From NCBI GenBank assembly GCA_946482045.1, contig CAMLPZ010000242.1:1-6644 (forward strand): DNA of 6,644 nucleotides, given 5' to 3'. Below are positions 1 through 5,939 of the stretch, piece after piece. A program made the position numbers and the translations under genes. Position 1 is the stretch's first letter. Each line of letters opens with the position of its first letter. This DNA comes from an uncultured Asticcacaulis sp. GTDB taxonomy: Bacteria; Pseudomonadota; Alphaproteobacteria; Caulobacterales; Caulobacteraceae. The notes under the pieces were generated by a model. It had not been told where the DNA came from. It did no database searches and was given only the letters and a program-made list of their open reading frames with translations.

Positions 1-216
1 GCCGACACCGAAACACTGCCGGTCAACCTGACTGTCAGCTTCGCCGGCAATGGCATGCTGGCCAAACCGCCGGAAATCGTCCGCGCGGCCGAAGACTCGT
101 CGAACGCAAAGGCGCTGCGGTCAGAAAGTCTGGCCATCACCGCACTGGCCGAGTGCGGCGCCTACCAAATGGCCGCCGGCCGCGAGAATGTCAGCATCCA
201 CTTCCCGAAGCCGTAA
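1..216 (+). CDS. 3' end of a TolA/TonB-like C-terminal domain protein (partial)
   Basis: Frame 1 is open from the left edge to a TAA at 214-216, giving 71 C-terminal residues. The pattern LPVNLTVSFAGNGML, then a charged Ala-rich helix, then AECGAYQMAAG and a final NVSIHFPKP strand resembles the small periplasmic C-terminal domain of TolA and TonB-type proteins. In that family a beta strand with an 'aNGsl' turn is followed by a helix, a Cys-x-x-Tyr segment and a last strand with an Ile-x-Phe-x-Pro ending. TolA/TonB proteins link inner-membrane proton-driven complexes to outer-membrane partners. The N-terminal membrane anchor and linker lie outside the window, so this rests on the C-terminal pattern alone. 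About 200 bases and a predicted promoter separate it from the kinase gene, so it is probably a separate transcription unit. It could instead be another small periplasmic domain with a similar fold. Confidence 0.55.
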   Translation, partial: ADTETLPVNLTVSFAGNGMLAKPPEIVRAAEDSSNAKALRSESLAITALAECGAYQMAAGRENVSIHFPKP

Positions 217-423
217 GCCGGCTAATGCTTGCCAATTACGGCCACGACCGCGCAGAGGATCGTCAAACGCCGCGCTGTCGGCTCATTGGCGAGCAACGGT
301 ATTCGTGCGTTCCCGGCAATATGTAACCGATAATTGCGGCACTAATCATTTGCTAAATATTCAATGTTATCACCGCGATAAGCCTTGTGCCAGAAGGCAC
401 GGCGCCTTGCAGAGCAGGAACAC
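217..423. other. Intergenic region between the TolA-like gene and the kinase operon
   Basis: No convincing gene lies here. The left part holds only weak hairpins: GCCG/CGGC at 269-282 and GCTC/GAGC at 281-294, each with a 4-bp stem and no T tract, so no clear terminator for the upstream gene is visible. From about 318 to 372 the sequence becomes clearly AT-richer than the rest of the window, and the predicted promoter lies there. The kinase reading frame is open back to an in-frame TAA at 379-381, so the last 39 bases could be coding if the TTG at 385 is the true start. Confidence 0.6.
334..359 (+). promoter_or_regulatory. Predicted housekeeping-sigma promoter for the kinase operon
   Basis: TTGCGGC at 334-340 and GCTAAATA at 352-359 are separated by 11 bases. 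The published Caulobacter sigma-73 consensus is TTGACGS, 10-14 bases, GCTANAWC. The -10 element matches 7 of 8 positions; the -35 element matches 5 of 7. Transcription would begin near 365-367, leaving a leader of about 20 to 60 nt depending on the start codon used. A CCG-N7-CGG inverted repeat (327-339) overlaps the -35 element and could be an operator, though such short repeats arise by chance in GC-rich DNA. This is a pattern match, not measured activity. Confidence 0.45.
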
Positions 424-2352
424 TTGTACACGCGTTCACCCCCGACCCCGGAAGCGAAAAAGTCGCTGTCCGGTCCGCCAACGTCTCCCGACAGCGCTCC
501 CGCGCCTTCGCGGCCGCCCATCGGCTGGCTGAGCTACAGTCATCTCAGGGTGGAAGCCGCGATCTTCATGCTGCTGGCCCTGACATTCGCCGCGGTGCTG
601 GGCCAGGGCGCGATCACTCGCAAGGAACTGAGCTTGGCGCCCAGGGACGGGCGGGCGCCGACGCAGCTCTTCTATCCCTACACATATTCCGACGACGGCG
701 ACCAAGGTAAGTCCATCATCAACACGGACGTGCAGCGCCCACTGAAATGGGCCTGTACGCTCAAGTCCGGCGCCCCCTATCCATTCTGCGGCTACGGCAT
801 GAATCTGGGTCAAGAGGCCAGAGGCAATGGCATGGACCTGTCCCATGTCCAGAAAATCCGGCTGCGTATGACCTATGCCGGCGTCGGCGACAGCATGCGC
901 ATCGTTTTCAAAACGCGGCTGCCGAAATCGCTGCAGGGCAAGATCGAAGACCAGACCATGCCGCTCATGGCCGAATTCGATGTCGTCAACGGCATGAACG
1001 ATGTCGGGTTGTCCCACGGCCAGCTCATCCCGGAAACCTGGTGGCTGCAAAGGCACGGGCTGACCAAGGGAAATGTCGAAACCGACCTGTCGCAGGTTCA
1101 GGCCATCGAGTTGGTGTCGGGCAATAACATTCCTAATGGCCGCTTCAATGCGTCGGTCGAAAGCATCACCTTCAGTGGCGCCTCATTGTCGACGGCGCAG
1201 TGGTACCTGATCATCCTCGGCGTCTGGCTGGTCCTGACCGGCGGCTTCCTGGTTTTCCGCTTTTTGGACTTGCGCCGCGGTTATGAAGCCCGCCGGCTGC
1301 GTCTGGCTGAGGAAAAGGCCGTCCTGACCCGCGCCCATGCCGCGGCCGAAAGCGCCAGCGCCGCCAAGTCACAATTCCTGGCCAATATGAGCCACGAACT
1401 GCGCACACCACTGAACGCCATACTGGGTTACGCCCAGTTGTTGAGGGACAGCACGCTGACCGACCAGCAGATGGCGGCCGTCAGGACGATCCATCATTCG
1501 GGTGAACACCTGCTGACCATGATCACCGATATCCTGGATATCGCCAAGGTCGAGGCTGGCAAGCTGGAACTGCTGCCCGCCCCCTTCGACATCCGGGCAT
1601 GCGTGCAGACCGTCGGCCAGATGGTCCGGCTGCGAGCCGAAGAAAAGGGCCTGAGCTTCGTGGTGACTGTCGCGGCTGATGTCCCCAAGGATGTCATCGC
1701 CGACCAGAAGCGCATCCGCCAGGTGCTGATCAATCTTCTGAGCAACGCCATCAAGTTCACCCCCCACGGCGCGGTCAGGCTCGATGTCTCCGTCGTTGCC
1801 AGCGGCGAGGGCGCGGCACACCTGCGGTTCGATGTCCAGGATACCGGCATAGGCATCCCGGAAGCGCAGATCGGCCGTATCTTTCGCCCGTTCGAGCAGG
1901 CCGGCAACGCCATCGACCGCAGCAGCGGCACCGGACTGGGCCTGGCCATCACGTATCAGATCGTCACCATGATGCAGGGCGAGATCACCGTCGAAAGCCG
2001 GCCGGGCGAAGGCAGCCGCTTCCGCGTCGAGGCGCCCTTCCCGCTCGCTCGCGCCGACAGTTGCGCCGCCCCTCTGGCATCCGCACCGGTGGCCGGCGAC
2101 GACGTGGACACGCCCGCCAATAACGCCGACGCCCCACTCATCCCGCCGCCCGCCGATGTGCTTGATCGGCTGCTGGATCTCGCGCGCGCGGGCAATCTGC
2201 GCGCTATCCGCAAGGAACTGCCGGCGATCGTCGCCGCGGGTTCGCAATACGAAGCCTTCACAGTGCGTCTCGACGCCCTGACCGCCACCTATCAATCACC
2301 GGCCGTTCTGCGGCTGATCGAGCAGTACGCTCACGAGAGGACCGCCGCGTAA
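424..2352 (+). CDS. Membrane sensor histidine kinase with a jelly-roll-like periplasmic domain
   Basis: Residues count from TTG 424 (642 aa). Order: Pro-rich cytoplasmic N-terminus (1-40), TM1 (about 43-63), periplasmic sensor (about 64-258), TM2 (about 259-281), helical linker, HisKA with phosphoacceptor His324 in SHELRTPLN, and HATPase_c with N-box Asn441, DTGIGIP at 473-479 and GTGLGL from 502. A helical tail (about 575-642) follows; no receiver domain is fused. The sensor looks all-beta with two Cys (111 and 122) and conserved-looking Trp and Pro, resembling the carbohydrate-binding-like domains found on some diguanylate cyclases and kinases; its ligand is unknown. It should autophosphorylate and pass phosphate to the regulator encoded 18 nt downstream. 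The start is uncertain. TTG 424 has AGGA at 416-419; TTG 385 (longer by 13 residues) has no visible ribosome site; GTG 550 and ATG 568 would remove the N-terminus and crowd TM1. Kinase assignment is secure; sensor fold is inference. Confidence 0.93.
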   Translation: MYTRSPPTPEAKKSLSGPPTSPDSAPAPSRPPIGWLSYSHLRVEAAIFMLLALTFAAVLGQGAITRKELSLAPRDGRAPTQLFYPYTYSDDGDQGKSIINTDVQRPLKWACTLKSGAPYPFCGYGMNLGQEARGNGMDLSHVQKIRLRMTYAGVGDSMRIVFKTRLPKSLQGKIEDQTMPLMAEFDVVNGMNDVGLSHGQLIPETWWLQRHGLTKGNVETDLSQVQAIELVSGNNIPNGRFNASVESITFSGASLSTAQWYLIILGVWLVLTGGFLVFRFLDLRRGYEARRLRLAEEKAVLTRAHAAAESASAAKSQFLANMSHELRTPLNAILGYAQLLRDSTLTDQQMAAVRTIHHSGEHLLTMITDILDIAKVEAGKLELLPAPFDIRACVQTVGQMVRLRAEEKGLSFVVTVAADVPKDVIADQKRIRQVLINLLSNAIKFTPHGAVRLDVSVVASGEGAAHLRFDVQDTGIGIPEAQIGRIFRPFEQAGNAIDRSSGTGLGLAITYQIVTMMQGEITVESRPGEGSRFRVEAPFPLARADSCAAPLASAPVAGDDVDTPANNADAPLIPPPADVLDRLLDLARAGNLRAIRKELPAIVAAGSQYEAFTVRLDALTATYQSPAVLRLIEQYAHERTAA

Positions 2353-2370
2353 CCGGCGAGAGTAAAAAGC

Positions 2371-4443
2371 ATGACGCAGCAACGTATTCTGGTCGTTGAC
2401 GACAATCCGCTCAATCTGGGCGTCCTGGTCGACCATCTCGAAATCCACGGCTACGAGGTCCTTGTGGCCCTCGGTGGCCTGGAAGCGCTCGAACGCATCG
2501 GTTACGTCCAGCCCGACCTCGTCCTGCTCGACATCATGATGCCGGACCTCGACGGCTTTGAGACCTGCAAGCGGCTGAAGCAGCAGGACCATATGCGCGA
2601 TGTCCCGGTCATCTTCATGACCGCCCTGACCGACGTCGACAGCAAGGTCAAGGCCTTCGGCGCCGGCGGCGTCGACTATGTGTCAAAGCCGTTCCAGGTT
2701 GAGGAACTGCTGGCGCGCGTGCGCACGCACCTGGCCCTGCGCGCGGCGCAACAGGGCTTGCGCGATTCCGAACTGCGCCACCGCCGCCTGTTCGAAACCG
2801 CCGGCGACGGCATCCTGGTCCTCGACTGCGAACAGGGTACGGTCCACGACCTCAACAGCCAGTGCGCCAATATGCTGGACGTCCGCTCGTCCGAGGTCCG
2901 CGGCCGCCGCGTGGAAGACGTCGCCGTTCTCGACAGGCTGGGCGGCGGGCCGGCCATGGTCGAGTCCCTGCGCGCCACCGGCCAGATGAAATGGGAAGAA
3001 TGGTCCTGGGAGAAGAGCGACGGCACGGCGGTCAGTGTCGAGGTGGTCGCCACCACCTACCGCGCCGGCGCACGCCTGCTGGCGCAGTGCACCTTCCGCG
3101 ACGTCCTTGCGCGCAAGGAGGCCGAGGCGCGCGTGCGCTACCTGGCCCTGCACGACGCCCTGACCGGCCTTCCCAACCGCACCCTCCTGCTCGATCGCCT
3201 CAACCAGGCGATGGCGCACGCCCGCCGCGACCAGACCCAGGTTGCCCTGCTGCTGCTCGACCTCGACCATTTCAAGCATATCAATGACAGCCTGGGCCAC
3301 CTTATCGGCGACGGCCTGCTGGAAGAGGTCTCCCGGCGCATTCGCAGCGTGCTGCGTGAAACCGATACGCCGGCGCGCCTGGGCGGCGACGAGTTCGTCA
3401 TCGCGGCCTCAGGCCTGACCGACGTCGCCGACGCCGAAGGGCTGGCGCAGCGCATCCTAGAGGCGCTGCAACCCTCCACGGTCATTCAGGGTCACGCCTT
3501 ACGCATCGGCACAAGCATCGGCATCGCCATGTATCCGGGCGACGGCGACAACCCGGCGGCTCTGCTCCAGGCCGCCGACACCGCCATGTACCAGGCCAAG
3601 AAGAAGGGCCGCGGCACCTATCGCCTGTTCACCCGCGACCTCAGCATGGCGGCCGAACGCTGGCACACCCTCTCGAACGATCTGCACGGCGCCTGCGAAC
3701 GCGGCGAATTCGTCCTGCATTACCAACCGCAATATTCGCTCGACAATTCGCGGATCACCGGCGTCGAAGCCCTGATCCGCTGGCAGCATCCAACCGAAGG
3801 CACCATTCCGCCCGGCCTGTTCATTCCGCTTCTCGAAGAGCACGGCAAGATGGTCGAGGTCGGCCGTTGGGTGCTGCGCACGGCCTGCGCCCAGGCCGTG
3901 ACATGGCAGAAGCAGGGCCTGCCGCCGCTGCGCATGGCCGTCAACCTGTCGGCCCAGCAGTTCTATCGCGGCGATATTATCCGTACGGTGCGCGAGGCGC
4001 TGGACGACACCGGCCTTAAGCCGGAATGGCTGGAACTGGAACTCACCGAAAGCCTGACGCTCGACGATACCGAAGCGACCATGCGGATCATGCACGACCT
4101 GAAGGCCATGGGCGTCAAGCTGTCGCTCGACGACTTCGGCACCGGCTGGTCGTCGCTGAGCTATCTTAAGCGCTTCCCGCTCGACCGCATCAAGATCGAC
4201 CGCAGCTTCGTGCGCGACATGATGAACGACAACTCGACTGCCGCTATCGTCCACAGCATCCTCGACCTGGCACGCCAGCTGGATCTCGACTGCGTCGCCG
4301 AAGGCGTCGAGACCGAGGAACAGCTCGACCACCTGCGCGAGGAACGCTGCCCCGGCATCCAGGGCTTCCTGCTCAGCCGCGCCATTCCCGCCGGCGAGGT
4401 CCCGGCCCTGCTGGGCAAGACGGTGGGCGTAAAGGCGGCTTAA
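2371..4443 (+). CDS. Response regulator REC-PAS-GGDEF-EAL, bifunctional c-di-GMP cyclase/phosphodiesterase
   Basis: This 690-residue cytoplasmic protein should make and break cyclic di-GMP under control of the upstream kinase. REC (1-120) has Asp10-Asp11, phosphoacceptor Asp54, Thr84 and Lys106. A PAS-like domain (about 137-250) follows, with no evident cofactor ligand. The GGDEF domain (about 258-422) has HDALTGLPNR, DLDHFKHIND and an exact GGDEF at 338-342; RETD at 329-332 sits at the spacing of the inhibitory RxxD site of PleD. The EAL domain (about 438-685) has EAL at 466-468, Asn525, Glu557/Glu560, DDFGTG at 587-592, Lys608, Glu644/Glu647 and Gln664, the catalytic set expected of active phosphodiesterases. 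The late motif reads IQGFLLSRA where QGYLFSRP is more usual, a mild change. The start ATG has GAGAG at 2358-2362, 8 nt upstream. Both activities look possible; which one dominates, and how phosphorylation shifts the balance, cannot be read from sequence. Confidence 0.95.
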   Translation: MTQQRILVVDDNPLNLGVLVDHLEIHGYEVLVALGGLEALERIGYVQPDLVLLDIMMPDLDGFETCKRLKQQDHMRDVPVIFMTALTDVDSKVKAFGAGGVDYVSKPFQVEELLARVRTHLALRAAQQGLRDSELRHRRLFETAGDGILVLDCEQGTVHDLNSQCANMLDVRSSEVRGRRVEDVAVLDRLGGGPAMVESLRATGQMKWEEWSWEKSDGTAVSVEVVATTYRAGARLLAQCTFRDVLARKEAEARVRYLALHDALTGLPNRTLLLDRLNQAMAHARRDQTQVALLLLDLDHFKHINDSLGHLIGDGLLEEVSRRIRSVLRETDTPARLGGDEFVIAASGLTDVADAEGLAQRILEALQPSTVIQGHALRIGTSIGIAMYPGDGDNPAALLQAADTAMYQAKKKGRGTYRLFTRDLSMAAERWHTLSNDLHGACERGEFVLHYQPQYSLDNSRITGVEALIRWQHPTEGTIPPGLFIPLLEEHGKMVEVGRWVLRTACAQAVTWQKQGLPPLRMAVNLSAQQFYRGDIIRTVREALDDTGLKPEWLELELTESLTLDDTEATMRIMHDLKAMGVKLSLDDFGTGWSSLSYLKRFPLDRIKIDRSFVRDMMNDNSTAAIVHSILDLARQLDLDCVAEGVETEEQLDHLREERCPGIQGFLLSRAIPAGEVPALLGKTVGVKAA

Positions 4444-4457
4444 CGCTTAAGCGCCGC
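4435..4457. terminator. Hairpin across the convergent stop codons, possible bidirectional terminator
   Basis: GCGGC (4435-4439) can pair with GCCGC (4453-4457) and TTAA (4440-4443) with TTAA (4447-4450), around a CGC loop and with a 2-base bulge (GC, 4451-4452). An alternative is the perfect inverted repeat GCTTAA-CGC-TTAAGC at 4438-4452. The stem contains both stop codons, which lie only 3 nt apart. There is no T tract on either side, so it is not a canonical intrinsic terminator. It may slow polymerase or act with Rho, or be incidental. Confidence 0.3.
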
Positions 4458-5925
4458 AGTACTGCCTGATGAAGCCCTCGTGCGTCGGCATGGCGGCGAC
4501 ATTACGGTCAATGCTGCCTTTGAGATTGCCCAACGCTGCCGTCATCTGGTCGCGGGTCATCATCTGGCCAAGATGGTGCCAGCGCTTGGGCTCCAGCCTC
4601 TGGCCCAGCATGACCTGAACCCAGGAATCGACCCGGAACAGGTCGTCCGGCGCCTGATAGGCGACGCCATTTTCAGCGAACAGCGCAATCCGTTCCGTCA
4701 GCGTGTCGGGCAAGGCCATGTCCCGCCGGTCACGCCAGAACGGCTCGTCGCGCTCGTTGAGCGCGTAGTGCAGAATGACGAAGTCGCGCACCCTTTCCAG
4801 CTCATTGCGCGACAGGGCGTTGTAATGGTCGGAGACGGCGTCGGTGATCCCGGCGAACGGGAAGAGTTGGATCAGCCGCGTCACGCCGATCTGGAACAGG
4901 TGGATGCTGGTCGATTCCAGCGGCTCGATAAAGCCGCTCGACAAACCCAGCGTCACGCAGTTCTTGTTCCACGACTTCCGCCTGCGGCCGGTCTGGTAAC
5001 GGATCAGGCGGGGCTCGATGAGGGGCGGAGCGTCGACCAGCGACAACAGGCGGTCGCGTGCCGCATCGTCCGACAGGTAGTCGCTGCAATAGACCAGGCC
5101 GTTGCCGACACGGTTCTGCAGCGGGATACGCCAGCGCCAGCCGGCGTCGTGCGCCACGGCGCGGGTATAGGGTGTCAGTTGCCCATGGGATTCGGTCTGG
5201 ACCGCCACGGCGCGATTGGTCGGCAGCCAGTGGCTCCAGTCCTCATAGCCCGTTTGAAGCGTCTTTTCGATCAGCAGGCCGTGGAAACCGGTGCAGTCGA
5301 TGAACAGGTCGCCTTCGACGCGCACGCCCGATTGTAGTTTGAGTGCGGTGATAAACCCTGTTTCGGGATGCTGCTCGACGGCCTCTATGCGGCCTTCGAT
5401 GCGTCTGACCCCGGCCGTCTCGCTGAGGCCGCGCAGGAAGCGGCCGTAAAGCCCGGCGTCGAAATGATAGGCATAATTGATCTTGGCATTCTCGCCCGTC
5501 CGGAACTTGCCGGCCTCGGCGGCCTGGAGTTCGAAACAGTAGTCGCCGATGGGGCCGGCCACGCCTTCGGAGCGGGCCTGGAGCCACAGGTGGTGGAACG
5601 GCGCCATCCACGACGATTTGCCCACCTCGCCAAAGGAATGGATATAGCGGTCACCCTTGCGCGCCCAATTTTCGAAGGCTATGGCCAGCTTGAAGGTGGC
5701 GTTGGTCGCGCGCAGGAATTCGCGTTCATCGATACCGAGCAGGTGATGGAAGGTCCGGCAAGTCGGGATGGTCGCCTCGCCGACACCAACGATGCCGATC
5801 TCTTCGGATTCGACAAGCGTGATATCGAGCAGCGGCCCCACAAGCTTGCTCAGCGCCGCCGCCGCACACCAGCCGGCCGTCCCGCCGCCGGCAATGACCA
5901 CCCTCCTTACGGCCTGTCCGCTCAC
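4447..5925 (-). CDS. Flavin-dependent tryptophan halogenase family protein
   Basis: This 492-residue protein has the usual length for the Trp_halogenase family (PF04820), FADH2-dependent enzymes that halogenate indoles or other aromatics. The FAD-binding GGGTAGW is at residues 13-19 and VGVGEATIP at 46-54. Lys79, in TFKLAIAFENW, falls at the same number as catalytic Lys79 of PrnA. WRWRIP at 263-268 fits the signature WxWxIP. FIEPLESTSI at 332-341 carries Glu337-Ser338, matching the catalytic Glu and halide-site Ser of PrnA. These features point to a working enzyme; substrate, halide preference and regiochemistry are unknown. The relatives that come to mind are BrvH-like enzymes of Caulobacterales and xanthomonads rather than antibiotic-cluster members. 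No flavin reductase is in the window. Translation starts at GTG 5925 with GGGGA 6 nt upstream; the overlapping ATG at 5927 runs straight into a stop. It lies 14 nt after the cupin gene, probably in one operon. Confidence 0.92.
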   Translation of the reverse strand: MSGQAVRRVVIAGGGTAGWCAAAALSKLVGPLLDITLVESEEIGIVGVGEATIPTCRTFHHLLGIDEREFLRATNATFKLAIAFENWARKGDRYIHSFGEVGKSSWMAPFHHLWLQARSEGVAGPIGDYCFELQAAEAGKFRTGENAKINYAYHFDAGLYGRFLRGLSETAGVRRIEGRIEAVEQHPETGFITALKLQSGVRVEGDLFIDCTGFHGLLIEKTLQTGYEDWSHWLPTNRAVAVQTESHGQLTPYTRAVAHDAGWRWRIPLQNRVGNGLVYCSDYLSDDAARDRLLSLVDAPPLIEPRLIRYQTGRRRKSWNKNCVTLGLSSGFIEPLESTSIHLFQIGVTRLIQLFPFAGITDAVSDHYNALSRNELERVRDFVILHYALNERDEPFWRDRRDMALPDTLTERIALFAENGVAYQAPDDLFRVDSWVQVMLGQRLEPKRWHHLGQMMTRDQMTAALGNLKGSIDRNVAAMPTHEGFIRQYCGA

Positions 5926-5931
5926 ATCGAT

Positions 5932-5936
5932 TCCCC
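5932..5936 (-). promoter_or_regulatory. Ribosome binding site deciding the GTG start of the halogenase
   Basis: On the minus strand GGGGA lies 6 nt before GTG 5925, inside the 14-nt gap after the cupin stop codon. Spacing supports this GTG as the start and suggests coupled translation with the upstream cupin gene. Confidence 0.55.
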
Positions 5937-5939
5937 AGT

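Noticed and set aside
269..294. Possible intrinsic terminator after the TolA-like gene
   Set aside because: The two hairpins have only 4-bp stems and lack a T tract.
50..532. Open frame of 160 codons on the plus strand crossing the left gene and the intergenic region
   Set aside because: It overlaps the TolA-like frame out of phase, runs through the AT-rich promoter patch, and its product is Arg/Pro/Ser-rich low-complexity typical of off-frame GC-rich DNA.
1369..2295. 308-codon open frame antisense to the kinase
   Set aside because: It mirrors HisKA/HATPase codons; no recognisable domain, and the sense frame has all kinase motifs. Long antisense frames are expected with high GC at third positions.
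2341..2370. Possible hairpin between the kinase and regulator genes
   Set aside because: Only short GC complementarity (CGCCG-like with CGGCG) that overlaps the ribosome site; no stable stem or T tract.
3499..4332. 277-codon open frame antisense to the EAL domain gene
   Set aside because: Shadow of the strongly conserved EAL coding strand, with no domain of its own.
4480..5337. 285-codon plus-strand frame inside the halogenase gene
   Set aside because: Antisense to the conserved halogenase motifs; composition rich in Gln, Arg, Val and His as expected for a complement reading.
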